In this document: piece after piece, positions 35,352 to 43,915 of the stretch
How positions within the stretch are numbered: the first letter of the stretch is position 1
Layout: each line of letters starts with the position of its first letter
Made by a program: the position numbers and the translations under genes
Notes under the pieces: generated by a model
Told to the model about the DNA's origin: nothing
Seen by the model: only the letters and a program-made list of their open reading frames with translations
Databases searched by the model: none
Origin: Sphingobium chungbukense
Lineage (GTDB): Bacteria > Pseudomonadota > Alphaproteobacteria > Sphingomonadales > Sphingomonadaceae
Direction: 5' to 3'
Length of the DNA: 64,000 nt
NCBI RefSeq assembly: GCF_001005725.1
Contig: NZ_LBIC01000005.1
Span: 298,001-362,000 of the forward strand

Positions 35352-36286
35352 GCTGGATCGGGCGTCCGCACGAAGCGGTTCTGGATCGAGCCGAACAGAT
35401 AGTCGCGGTTCGCCTGTTCGTCGAACGCATCGAGCGTCCAGCCGTCGGGATGGATGCTGGTGCGGATCGCTTCGGGTTCGGGGATCAGGGCCACTTCATC
35501 GCCCTGGATGTAGAAGTCCCGCCCGCTGACATGGGCGGCGGCGTCGGTGCACAGCCAGACGACCAGCGCCGCGACATGGGCGGGCAGGGCCGTCATGCGC
35601 GGCTGTGCCATCGGCTTGTTCCACAGCAGCGGAATGCCGAGCCGCGCCGATTCAGCGATGGTCTCGTCGATTTCCGGCGTATGCGTGCCCGTCAGATGCG
35701 ACACCGGCCGGATCAGATTGGCGCGAATGCCGAATTCTCCCAGGTCGCGCGCAATCGTGCGGGTGAAGCCCAGAAGGCCTTCCTTGGCGGCGGAATAATT
35801 GGCCATGCCCCAATGACCGAAGCCCGACGGCGATCCCGTATTGACGATAACGCCGGACCGCTGCGCGATCATATGCGCCGCCGCCGCGCGGCAGGTGAAG
35901 AAGCTCGACGTCAGGCTGACGTCCATGCAGAGGGTCCAGTCCTGGTCCGTCATCCGGTCTATCCGCGCCGGGCGCACGATCCCCGCATTGTTGACCAGAA
36001 TGTCGATCCGGCCGAAGGCTTCGATGGCCGCCTGCACCGCCGCCTCGCCGCCCTCGCGGGTCGCCACGCTGGAACATTGGCCGATCGCCTCGCCGCCCGC
36101 GTCGCGTATCTCCTGCGCCACGGCCTCGGCCAGCGACGCGTCGCCGCTCTCCGTGCCATAGGGACCACCGCCCAGATCGTTGACCACGACCTTCGCGCCC
36201 TGCTCCGCCAGCAGCATCGCTTCGGCCCGGCCGATATTGCGGCCCGCGCCGGTCACGACGGCGACCTTGCCCTTCAGTCTCTGCAT
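35348..36286 (-). CDS. SDR, 17-beta-HSD type 4-like
   Basis: 312 aa. T-G-A-G-R-N-I-G-R (12-20), N-D-L-G-G as in peroxisomal multifunctional enzyme type 2 dehydrogenases, N-N-A-G and Y-S-A-A-K are visible. It has a C-terminal extension of about 50 residues beyond the SDR core. The related SDR at 40619-41593 shares the N-D-L-G-G and V-x-Q-E-I-R-D-A-G-G-E-A segments. It is likely a (3-)hydroxyacyl or alicyclic alcohol dehydrogenase. Confidence 0.88.
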   Translation of the reverse strand: MQRLKGKVAVVTGAGRNIGRAEAMLLAEQGAKVVVNDLGGGPYGTESGDASLAEAVAQEIRDAGGEAIGQCSSVATREGGEAAVQAAIEAFGRIDILVNNAGIVRPARIDRMTDQDWTLCMDVSLTSSFFTCRAAAAHMIAQRSGVIVNTGSPSGFGHWGMANYSAAKEGLLGFTRTIARDLGEFGIRANLIRPVSHLTGTHTPEIDETIAESARLGIPLLWNKPMAQPRMTALPAHVAALVVWLCTDAAAHVSGRDFYIQGDEVALIPEPEAIRTSIHPDGWTLDAFDEQANRDYLFGSIQNRFVRTPDPA

Positions 36287-36342
36287 ATTCCAGCTCCCGT
36301 TAATTGTGCCGGGAGAGTAGCCGCTGGCATCTTAAGACCCTA

Positions 36343-36356
36343 ATCACTGACGTGAT
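36343..36356. promoter_or_regulatory. Short inverted repeat in divergent promoter region
   Basis: ATCAC-TGAC-GTGAT lies 57 bp upstream of the SDR start (36286) and 101 bp upstream of the reductase start (36457). It is a candidate operator shared by the two divergent genes; short arms limit confidence. Confidence 0.3.
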
Positions 36357-36456
36357 GATTGCGCCTGACGCGCTTCCCGACGATGCCCGGCTTCGCCACA
36401 AGATCACCGCCAACGGAGCGCGGCGATGATCCTGACCGAATGAAGGAGATGCAAGG

Positions 36457-37359
36457 GTGAAGGCGATCGTGATCAACCGCCATGGCGGCCCGGAGGTGTT
36501 GGAGCCTGCCGATTTGCCGCCGCCGCAGCCTCAGCCAGGGGAAGCGCTGGTGCGCATCCTGGCGGCGGCCGTCAATCCGGCGGACGGCAAATGGCGGGCG
36601 GGCCTGTTCGAAAGCTTCGCGCCTGTCGGTTTCCCTCATATTCTGGGCTATGACGTGGCGGGCGAAGTCATCGGCGGGGAGGGCTTTGCGCCCGGCGCTC
36701 GCGTCTTCGGCATGCTCGATCCGTTCCGCAAGGGCGGCTATGCCGAACAGGTCGCGGTGGCCGCCGATCATCTGGCGCTGGTGCCCGATGGCCTCGATCT
36801 GCCGACCGCCGCCGCGATCCCGACCGCTGGCCTGACCGGCTTGCAGATGGTCGAACGCGGGTTGGACCTTCAGGCCGGTCAGAGGCTGATGCTGACGGGT
36901 GCGCTGGGTGCCGTCGGCCGTTTCGCGCTGTTCGCGGCGAAGGAGCGGGGCGCCCATGTGACCGCCGCCGTCCGCGCCGCCCATGTCGAGGCTGTCCGCG
37001 TATTGGGCGCCGACGATGTGATCTCCCTGGGCGAGGAGGATTGGAGCGGCGTGCCCTTCGATCATGTCATCGACACGGTGGGCGGCGAAGCGGTTGGCGC
37101 GCTTTGCCGGCGCCTGAAGCCCGGCGGCCGGGTGCTGACCGCCGCTACCACGCCGATCCCCCGCGACGGATTGCCGTCTGCGCCGGAATTTTTCGCCGTC
37201 GTCCCGAGCGGTGCCGATGCCGCTCGTCTGGCCGCCGCCGTCGCGCAGGGCAGGATCGCCGTGCCCATCGCCCGCATCCTGCCGCTCGATCAGGCAGCGG
37301 CAGCGCAGCGGCTGGTCGATGCGGGCGGATTGAACGGCAAGGTCATCCTGACGAACTGA
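36457..37359 (+). CDS. MDR-superfamily NADP-dependent oxidoreductase (quinone reductase-like)
   Basis: 300 aa, GTG start at 36457 after aaggaga. The N-terminal GroES-like domain has N-P-A-D-G-K-W-R-A-G and G-Y-D-V-A-G-E-V. The Rossmann domain has G-A-L-G-A-V-G-R-F-A (about 148-157). Zinc ligands are absent, so it is of the zinc-free quinone oxidoreductase / enoyl reductase type. It is compact, with about 20-30 residues fewer than the usual length. Confidence 0.87.
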   Translation: MKAIVINRHGGPEVLEPADLPPPQPQPGEALVRILAAAVNPADGKWRAGLFESFAPVGFPHILGYDVAGEVIGGEGFAPGARVFGMLDPFRKGGYAEQVAVAADHLALVPDGLDLPTAAAIPTAGLTGLQMVERGLDLQAGQRLMLTGALGAVGRFALFAAKERGAHVTAAVRAAHVEAVRVLGADDVISLGEEDWSGVPFDHVIDTVGGEAVGALCRRLKPGGRVLTAATTPIPRDGLPSAPEFFAVVPSGADAARLAAAVAQGRIAVPIARILPLDQAAAAQRLVDAGGLNGKVILTN

Positions 37360-37396
37360 AAATCCTGGCGATAGCGCAGTATTCAGCGCCGCATCA

Positions 37397-38185
37397 TCAA
37401 CCGGCCAGCGCGGCCAGCGCCGATGCCTTTTGCGCCAGCGCCCCGCGCATATCCTCGCCCACCGGCAGGCGCAGCGGCAGCGTTTCGCCGTCCAGCGCCG
37501 TCAATATCGCCTCCGCGACCGCTTCCGGCGGGCTGGCGGCGGCGGCGTAATAGCTGTCCAGCACCGCCTTGCCCTGTCCCGACAGAAAGCCGTAGTCGGC
37601 AATGCGGACCTGCGCCTCGCGGGTGCCATGGCTGATGAAGCGGGTGGCGATCGCGCCCGGTTCGACCAGCATGGCGCGGATGCCAAAGGCCGCGACCTCC
37701 AGCGCCAGCGTCTCGGTCAGCCCCTCCAGCGCGAATTTGCTGGCGCAGTAAGCGCCAAGACCCGGCGTGCCGGTCAAACCGCAGCCCGACGACAATTGAA
37801 CGATCGTGCCCGATCCCCGCGAGCGGAAATGCGGCAGCAGCGCCTGGGTCAACGCCCAGGGGCCGAAGAAATTGACCTCGAACAGTCGGCGCGCATCATC
37901 CAGATCGACTTCTTCGACCGCGCCGAACAGGCTCTGCCCGGCATTGTTGACCAATATGTCCACCGGCCCGGCGGCCAGCGTTTCGCTCGCAAGCCTCGCG
38001 ATTTGCGCGGCGTCGCTCATGTCCGCGACGATGCCCTTGGCGCGGCCAGCGCCCTCCGCTTCAAACGCGGCGATCGCTTGCGCGTCACGGGCGGTGCCGA
38101 TGACATGGTCGCCCTGCGTCAAAGCGGCTTTCGCCAGCGCCGCGCCGATGCCGCTTGAGATGCCCGTGATCAGCCAGCGCCTCAT
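37397..38185 (-). CDS. Short-chain dehydrogenase/reductase
   Basis: 262 aa. T-G-I-S-S-G-I-G (8-15), N-N-A-G-Q, S-S-G-C-G and Y-C-A-S-K mark a classical SDR of the oxidoreductase type often annotated as oxidoreductase/SDR family NAD(P). The residue after strand 2 suggests NADP (T-A-R-D). It is convergent with the MDR reductase gene. No operon partner is evident; the TetR gene at 38327 lies 141 bp upstream on the same strand. Confidence 0.88.
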   Translation of the reverse strand: MRRWLITGISSGIGAALAKAALTQGDHVIGTARDAQAIAAFEAEGAGRAKGIVADMSDAAQIARLASETLAAGPVDILVNNAGQSLFGAVEEVDLDDARRLFEVNFFGPWALTQALLPHFRSRGSGTIVQLSSGCGLTGTPGLGAYCASKFALEGLTETLALEVAAFGIRAMLVEPGAIATRFISHGTREAQVRIADYGFLSGQGKAVLDSYYAAAASPPEAVAEAILTALDGETLPLRLPVGEDMRGALAQKASALAALAG

Positions 38186-38326
38186 ATCCCATCCTCCTCG
38201 ACCGCTCGCCCCGGCGTCTCAGACCGGCGTCTCAGAAAAGCGCGATGTCGGCAATTGGCGGGGCGGGGAGCGCATAAACACCACATCCTTGATGCCTGAC
38301 CGGATCGACCAGATGCCGGCCGCCGT

Positions 38327-38956
38327 TCAGCCTTCTATCCCCCGCAGGAACAATGCGACCACGCGGGTCGCCCATCGCCGCCGAAACCCTGCATCCGTAA
38401 AGTCGTCGGTCAGGAGGAAGCGCAGCCCGCCATTGGCCAGATTGATGAAGTGCAGGGCCAGTTCGGCAGGATCGTCGACCCTGTATCCCGCTTCGCGCAA
38501 ATGCGTGAGATAGGCGGTGATCGGCGCCACCGTGTCAGCGATATGGCCGTGCAGGCGCATGGCTATGTCGGGGAAGCGTTCCTTCGCGGCGATGGCGAGC
38601 CGGAGCAGGGCGATCCGTTCCGCCTCCGCCACTTCGCCGGCGATGCGCAGGGCGAAGTCCGTCAGCACGTCGGCGGGTTCCCGCCCGGCGACCGCGATGT
38701 CGCGGACATCGCTGCGCATGGATGCGACGCTGTGGAGTGCGACGGCCTCGAACAGCGCGGCCTTGTTGCCGAAACGGGCATAGATGGTCGCCTTGCTGAC
38801 CCTGGCCGCGTCGGCGATATGGTCCATGCTCGCCCCCGCAAAGCCGTGCGTCAGGAATGCGCGGGCCGCCGCGTCGATCAGTTCGGCCTCCCGCACGGGC
38901 GCATCCGCATTTGTCGGCCTGCCCCGGCGCGGTCTTGCGATGTTGTCGTCCGGCAC
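38327..38956 (-). CDS. TetR/AcrR family transcriptional regulator
   Basis: 209 aa, GTG start at 38956. Helix-turn-helix G-F-A-G-A-S-M-D-H-I-A-D-A-A-R-V-S-K-A-T-I-Y-A-R-F-G lies at about 38-63, with a TetR_C domain. It is divergent from the EthD/SDR operon at 39039 across 82 bp. That AT-rich region (ataaaactatac, ttaattaa) is the probable shared promoter and operator, though no perfect palindrome stands out beyond TTAATTAA. Confidence 0.9.
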   Translation of the reverse strand: MPDDNIARPRRGRPTNADAPVREAELIDAAARAFLTHGFAGASMDHIADAARVSKATIYARFGNKAALFEAVALHSVASMRSDVRDIAVAGREPADVLTDFALRIAGEVAEAERIALLRLAIAAKERFPDIAMRLHGHIADTVAPITAYLTHLREAGYRVDDPAELALHFINLANGGLRFLLTDDFTDAGFRRRWATRVVALFLRGIEG

Positions 38957-39038
38957 GCTTGCTCCGATAAAATAAAACTATACCGTTCATTTTAATTAAT
39001 GCGATTCGGTCGCGCAAGGGCGATCGGGGAGAGGACCA

Positions 39039-39653
39039 ATGAAACGCATCATCCTTTTGCGCGGGCCGCGATCGGCCCTGGCCGCATCGGCGCCCGAATG
39101 GGCCAAGGCGCAGGGCTGGGCCACAGCCGCCGAGCGGATCGTCGTGCATGTGGGGCTGGAGGCTCCGGTCGATGATGGTGGCGCGGCGGTGCCGCCGGTC
39201 TATGACGCGGTGATCGAACTTTGGTCCGATGCTCCATGCGATGCGGACAGCCTTCGATCCGACTGGGAACAGGCGGAGGTTCGTTCCTCAACGCAGATCG
39301 TCGGCAAGCCTTCGGAATATCCGCTTGCGGTCGGCATTTCGCCGGGGCTTTCGCAGCTTTCCTTCATCCGCGCCATCGAAGGCCTCCCGCGAACGGAGGT
39401 GGAGCGGCACTGGGGCGAGCATATTCCGCTGGCCTGCGAAATCCATGTCGGCATGAACCGCTATGTGCAGGATCGGCTTTCGCCGCCCGATCCATGGTTC
39501 GGCATGGCCCATCTTCATTTTCCAAGCGAGGCGGCGCTGCGCGACGGGTTGTTCCGGAGCGCGGAGGACATCGCCGTTATCACGGCGGACGTTGCCGAGT
39601 TCGTCAGTGATTACGCGACCATGGTCGCCATCGAGCATATCGTGAAAGCATAG
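39039..39653 (+). CDS. EthD-domain-like protein
   Basis: 204 aa, preceded by ggggagagga. The C-terminal half contains F-I-R-A-I-E-G-L-P-R-T-E-V-E-R-H-W-G-E-H-I-P-L, the EthD signature of a ferredoxin-like alpha/beta fold. The N-terminal half resembles a second, degenerate copy of the fold. EthD-type proteins assist P450-dependent ether cleavage or act as small isomerases. It precedes an SDR gene by 11 bp. Confidence 0.75.
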   Translation: MKRIILLRGPRSALAASAPEWAKAQGWATAAERIVVHVGLEAPVDDGGAAVPPVYDAVIELWSDAPCDADSLRSDWEQAEVRSSTQIVGKPSEYPLAVGISPGLSQLSFIRAIEGLPRTEVERHWGEHIPLACEIHVGMNRYVQDRLSPPDPWFGMAHLHFPSEAALRDGLFRSAEDIAVITADVAEFVSDYATMVAIEHIVKA

Positions 39654-39664
39654 GAGAGACGGGC

Positions 39665-40459
39665 ATGGACCTTGGATTGGCAGGCAAGCGCGCGTTGGTG
39701 ACGGGCAGCAGTTCCGGCATCGGCGCGGGGATAGCGCGGCTATTGGCGGCGGAAGGCTGCGCCGTGGTGGTGCATGGTCGCGATGCCGGAAAGGCGCATG
39801 ACGTGGCCGACTCCATCGGCGGCAACGCCAGCGTGGCGATCGGTGATCTTTCCGACAATGCGGGCGCGGATGCGGTCGCGGCGGCAGCGGGGGAGATCGA
39901 CATATTGGTGAACAACGCAGGCGGAGCGGTGGGCACGTCGGCCATGCATTGGACGGAGGTGGACGAAGCGGGTTGGGAGGGCACCTATCAACTCAACGCC
40001 ATTGCCGCCGCCCGCATGATCCGGCGCCTTCTGCCGGCGATGCAGGCGAAGGGGTGGGGCCGCATCATCAACATCGCCAGCGCCGCGGCCACGCAGCCCA
40101 TCGCATTCGGCCCGGATTATGGCGCGGCCAAGGCAGCCATGCTGAACATGACCGTCAGTCTGGCGAAGGCGTTGGGGCCGTGCGGCGTCACCGCGAACAG
40201 CGTCAGCCCCGGCATGATCCTGACCCCGGCGGTCGAGGCCTGGCTGGGCAGGCTCAAGCAGAATATGGGCTGGGGCGACATTTCGCTGGAGGAAGCGGAA
40301 GCGCGCGCCGCGCGCGAGTTGACGCCGATTCCCGTCGGTCGCATCGGCCGTGTCGAGGAGATCGCCCATGCCGTTTGCATGATCGCCAGCCCGCATGCCG
40401 GTTACATGACCGGTGCGAATGTGCGCGTGGACGGCGGCCAGGTGCAGGGCGTGAACTGA
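39665..40459 (+). CDS. Short-chain dehydrogenase/reductase
   Basis: 264 aa, ribosome site ggagac. T-G-S-S-S-G-I-G (13-20), N-N-A-G-G, A-S-A-A-A and Y-G-A-A-K are the classical SDR motifs. H-G-R-D after strand 2 suggests NADP. It is co-transcribed with the EthD-like gene and possibly with the SDR gene at 40619. Confidence 0.9.
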   Translation: MDLGLAGKRALVTGSSSGIGAGIARLLAAEGCAVVVHGRDAGKAHDVADSIGGNASVAIGDLSDNAGADAVAAAAGEIDILVNNAGGAVGTSAMHWTEVDEAGWEGTYQLNAIAAARMIRRLLPAMQAKGWGRIINIASAAATQPIAFGPDYGAAKAAMLNMTVSLAKALGPCGVTANSVSPGMILTPAVEAWLGRLKQNMGWGDISLEEAEARAARELTPIPVGRIGRVEEIAHAVCMIASPHAGYMTGANVRVDGGQVQGVN

Positions 40460-40474
40460 ACCTTGCGCGCAGGT

Positions 40475-40508
40475 CCATCGAATAGCCGATCTTTCCTCCG
40501 TTCGATGG
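40475..40508 (+). terminator. Stem-loop between two SDR genes
   Basis: Arms CCATCGAA / TTCGATGG with an 18-base loop, 15 bp after the SDR stop. It may partly separate the next gene's transcript. Confidence 0.4.
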
Positions 40509-40618
40509 CTTCCGCCGGGTGATGGGATAGGATCAGGCCCGCTTCCGTTCGCGGACATGATCGCCTGTTCATGAGGATGAAGGCGCGGACCCAGAACAGA
40601 CATTAAGAAGAGGAAAAT

Positions 40619-41593
40619 ATGACGGATTTACGCTTCGACGGCCGCGTGGCGATCGTCACGGGCGCGGGCAACGGCCTGGGCAGGGATTATGCGCTGGAGC
40701 TTGCCCGGCGCGGCGCGAAGGTCGTGGTCAACGATCTGGGCGGCAGCGGATCGGGGCAGGGGGAATCGCATAATGCGGCGGACCTTGTGGTGCAGGAAAT
40801 TCGCGACGCGGGCGGGGAAGCGGTCGCCAATTATGACAGCGTGTCGACCCGGCAGGGGGGCGCGGCCATCGTCCAGACCGCCCTCGACGCCTTCGGCAAG
40901 GTCGACATCTGCATCAACAATGCGGGCTTCCTGCGCAATGCCCGGTTCGAGGATCTGACCGACGAGCAGATCGACGCGATCATCGACGTGCATCTGAAGG
41001 GGGCGATCTACGTCGCCCAGCCCGCCTATAAGGCGATGCGCCGGAACGGCTATGGCCGGTTCCTTTTCACCGGCTCGGCATCCGCGATGTTCGGCCATGC
41101 CTGGCAGGCCAATTACGCGGCGGCCAAGGGCGGGCTCATAGGTCTCAGCCATATCGTCGCGATCGAGGGATCGGCCTATGGCATCACGTCGAACCTGCTG
41201 CTGCCCACGGCGCAATCGCGATTGGCGGCGGAAATGGATGCCGGTTTCATGGAAATTCCCGCCTTTGCGGAAGCGGTGCAGGGCGCCGATTATGCCGCGA
41301 GCGAGGGCCGTGTCGAAGTGCCCTTCAACACGCCGCTTGCCGTCTATCTGGTCAGCGAACAATGCACCTCCACCCATGGCATCTATTCGCAGAATAGCGG
41401 GCGTTATGCCAAGGTGCGCATCTGCGCCGCGGACGGTTGGGTCGCGCCGATGGGAGTGACGCCGCCTGCCGTGGAGGATATTGCTGCTCATTGGAGCAGC
41501 ATCACGGACGGCGCCATCGCCCATGAACCGCTGACCGTCTATGATGAGTTCACCGCCGTCGCGAAGGCGGCACGGCGCCAGGGGCTGATCTGA
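40619..41593 (+). CDS. SDR, 17-beta-HSD type 4-like
   Basis: 324 aa, ribosome site agaggaaa. T-G-A-G-N-G-L-G-R, N-D-L-G-G, N-N-A-G-F and Y-A-A-A-K are visible, with a long C-terminal tail as in the 35348 SDR. By family it is a 3-hydroxyacyl-CoA or hydroxysteroid-type dehydrogenase. The N-terminal 100 residues of the two are alike while the tails differ, so they are diverged paralogues. Confidence 0.9.
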   Translation: MTDLRFDGRVAIVTGAGNGLGRDYALELARRGAKVVVNDLGGSGSGQGESHNAADLVVQEIRDAGGEAVANYDSVSTRQGGAAIVQTALDAFGKVDICINNAGFLRNARFEDLTDEQIDAIIDVHLKGAIYVAQPAYKAMRRNGYGRFLFTGSASAMFGHAWQANYAAAKGGLIGLSHIVAIEGSAYGITSNLLLPTAQSRLAAEMDAGFMEIPAFAEAVQGADYAASEGRVEVPFNTPLAVYLVSEQCTSTHGIYSQNSGRYAKVRICAADGWVAPMGVTPPAVEDIAAHWSSITDGAIAHEPLTVYDEFTAVAKAARRQGLI

Positions 41594-41607
41594 ACGGAAC
41601 AAGTCCG

Positions 41608-41629
41608 GCCCGGCCGTGGCGGGCCGGGC
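41608..41629. terminator. Bidirectional GC-rich hairpin terminator
   Basis: Perfect arms GCCCGGCC / GGCCGGGC with a 6-base loop, between the convergent SDR and MarR genes, followed by attggctta. Confidence 0.75.
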
Positions 41630-41635
41630 ATTGGC

Positions 41636-42169
41636 TTATCGATCGCTATAGGGTCCGCCCATGAATTCGCGGTCGAACCGCTGATGCAGGTCGCCCAGCA
41701 GACGGGAAAGCGTCTGCTGGTCGGCAGCGCTGAGTTGGCGGAAGAAGCGGACCAGCTTCGATTGCGCGGCTATGTCGACGATCGCCCGCTCGATCAGCGC
41801 GCGGCCCCTCGGCGTCAGGAACAAATCGAAGGCCCGACGGTCTTCCGGATTGCGGCGCCTTTCCAGCAGGCCGTCTTTTTCCAGCCGCGCTATCCTGGTC
41901 GAGATCACGGCATCGGACACATAGAGGGTGGAGGCGAGATCAGTTGCCCGATGAGGGATGTCCTGGTCGATCGCCAGCGTGCCGAGCAGGTCGAGATCGG
42001 CGAAACTATATCCCAGCTTGCCGGCGATGCTGTCGAGATCGGTCGTGACCAGATGCCCGACCGTGAAGAAATGCCAGAGCGGGCCGAAATGCTCGCTCGC
42101 CATGTCGGGCATATGGCGGGCATAGAAGGAACGGCCGGCATTGAGTTGGTCAACAGGCTTGCGAGGCAT
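41636..42169 (-). CDS. MarR family transcriptional regulator
   Basis: 177 aa. Winged helix with L-A-S-T-L-Y-V-S-D-A-V-I-S-T-R-I-A-R-L-E-K-D-G-L-L-E-R-R, followed by the wing R-N-P-E-D-R-R-A-F-D-L-F-L-T-P-R-G. It lies 47 bp downstream of a P450 gene on the same strand and is probably the last gene of the 48599-41636 run. It would sense a pathway intermediate by inference. Confidence 0.92.
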   Translation of the reverse strand: MPRKPVDQLNAGRSFYARHMPDMASEHFGPLWHFFTVGHLVTTDLDSIAGKLGYSFADLDLLGTLAIDQDIPHRATDLASTLYVSDAVISTRIARLEKDGLLERRRNPEDRRAFDLFLTPRGRALIERAIVDIAAQSKLVRFFRQLSAADQQTLSRLLGDLHQRFDREFMGGPYSDR

Positions 42170-42216
42170 GATATTCGCGCCGTCCTCCTACGCGTAGGGA
42201 AGCGATTGGCCGTGGT

Positions 42217-43452
42217 TCAGGGCCAGCACAGGTCGAGACGGAGCACGCCGTTGACCATGCCCGTCGCCAGCACCGGCTTCGTTCCGGCCTTGATGCGGAA
42301 ATCCGGAATGCGGCTCAGCCATTCCTGAAGGAAAATGCGGATTTCCCGCCGCGCCAGGACTGCCCCAGGGCAGGCATGGGGCCCATTTCCGAACGCCGCA
42401 TGCACCGGCTTTTCCCGGTTGAAATCCACGACGAGTGGATTTTCGTTCACGCGGTCGTCCATGCCAACCCACAGATTGGCGGGCAGGATACGGTCACCCG
42501 CCCGGAAGTTCACACCTCCATATTCAAAGTCTTCGACGATCACGCGTGCCGTATTGGCAAGTCCATGGCGGCGAATCATTTCTTCGATGGCGTGCTTGAC
42601 GAAATCTTCGTCATCCAGCCGTTCGACAAGCTGTCTGCGATGGCCGGGGTTCATTGCCAGGAATCGGGCAATGAACCCGATCATTCCGGCCACGGTGTCC
42701 AATCCGCCGAACAGCACCAGTGTCGAATAGCTGACGGCCTCCATCTCGGAGATTCGGCCATCACCGACATTCACATTGACCAGCTTGCTCAGCAGGTCGT
42801 CTCCGGGATTTTCCCGGCGGGCGCGGATCTTGTCCAGCAGATACCCGCCCATCTCCTGCTGCGCGTTCAGCCGGATCTCGGCTGTATGACCCCGCACCGA
42901 ACGTTCCGCGATCGGCAGCAGGCGATTCTTGTCGGATATGGGCAGGTCCACCAGTTCCAGGAAGACGTGGATGGGGAGAATCTTCGCGAAATCCTCGATG
43001 AATTCGCATTCGCCCTGCGGCAGGACGCGCTCTATCGCCTCTATCGCGACGTCGCGCACCTTGCTTTCGAGTTCCGACACGATCGCCGGCATCAGCGACT
43101 GCATCAACGGACGCCGGTATCGCGCATGTTCGGGCGGGTCCATCTCCAGCGGAATCTGGCGCGGCGTGCCCTCCGGCATGGGGGGCAGGACGATATGCTT
43201 GTGCGAGAAATGATGATAGTCGCGCTGCATCGCGATAATGTCTTGGCCCCGGGTCGCAACCCAGTGACCGCCATTGTGCGGCGTCCAGAAAATGTCGGGA
43301 TTGGCCTGCTGGATCGCCGCATAAGCGGCCTGCACATCCTCTGCCGATCCGGGAACATCGTAGATGTTGAAATCACGCTCCAGCGCGGCCGGTACATGGT
43401 CGGGACGCGGCGCCAACTCGCCTTCGGGCACGCTTGTCATATCAGCGCTCAT
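42217..43452 (-). CDS. Cytochrome P450, CYP101 (P450cam)-like
   Basis: 411 aa from the ATG at 43452, close to P450cam in length. P450cam hallmarks: W-T-P-H-N-G-G-H-W-V-A-T-R-G (56-69), D-P-P-E-H (105-109), I-helix G-G-L-D-T-V with D252/T253, E291-x2-R294, and haem ligand C361 in F-G-N-G-P-H-A-C-P-G. The camphor-binding Tyr96 of P450cam is replaced by Pro97, so camphor itself is an unlikely substrate. The putidaredoxin-like gene lies 124 bp upstream on the same strand and probably feeds it electrons. Confidence 0.92.
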   Translation of the reverse strand: MSADMTSVPEGELAPRPDHVPAALERDFNIYDVPGSAEDVQAAYAAIQQANPDIFWTPHNGGHWVATRGQDIIAMQRDYHHFSHKHIVLPPMPEGTPRQIPLEMDPPEHARYRRPLMQSLMPAIVSELESKVRDVAIEAIERVLPQGECEFIEDFAKILPIHVFLELVDLPISDKNRLLPIAERSVRGHTAEIRLNAQQEMGGYLLDKIRARRENPGDDLLSKLVNVNVGDGRISEMEAVSYSTLVLFGGLDTVAGMIGFIARFLAMNPGHRRQLVERLDDEDFVKHAIEEMIRRHGLANTARVIVEDFEYGGVNFRAGDRILPANLWVGMDDRVNENPLVVDFNREKPVHAAFGNGPHACPGAVLARREIRIFLQEWLSRIPDFRIKAGTKPVLATGMVNGVLRLDLCWP

Positions 43453-43576
43453 TTTCTGTTTCCCTCTCCGAAACTGTCTTGACCCTAGGGAGGGGCGCGG
43501 CAAGGGCGGCGCCCGTCGATGGGCCAGGATTTCACAGATGCGATGGGTCGCGCGGCTCCTGCCGTTCGCCGCCCCC

Positions 43577-43894
43577 TCAATCCTCCGGCGCGATTGCGAC
43601 GCGCAGGCCGTCCAGCTCCGCCGTGAGGGGGATCTGGCAGGACAATCGCGAATGTTCGTCGCGATGCTCCGAACTGTCGAGCAGGTCGCTCTCATCCTCG
43701 CTGATCGCGGGCAACAGGCCGATGAAGGCCGGATCGACCTTCACATGGCAGGTGGCGCAAGAGCAGCAGCCCCCGCAAAGCGCCAGCATTTCGTCGATCC
43801 CGGCATCGCGGATCGCTTCCATCAAGGACAGCCCGGTTTCGGCGGCAATTTCCTTTTCCGCGCCATCGCGGGTCGTGACGATCACATTTGGCAT
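43577..43894 (-). CDS. 2Fe-2S ferredoxin, putidaredoxin-like
   Basis: 105 aa. Cluster ligands C40-x5-C46-x2-C49 and C86 match adrenodoxin/putidaredoxin spacing, and the protein aligns end to end with putidaredoxin by eye. Two additional cysteines (43, 44) sit inside the cluster loop, where putidaredoxin has Ser-Ala. The C-terminal Trp that putidaredoxin uses for P450cam interaction is absent (the chain ends P-E-D). It sits between two P450 genes, 21 bp after the upstream one. No ferredoxin reductase gene is in the window. Confidence 0.93.
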   Translation of the reverse strand: MPNVIVTTRDGAEKEIAAETGLSLMEAIRDAGIDEMLALCGGCCSCATCHVKVDPAFIGLLPAISEDESDLLDSSEHRDEHSRLSCQIPLTAELDGLRVAIAPED

Positions 43895-43915
43895 ATAGGT
43901 TCCCTTGAATGAAGA

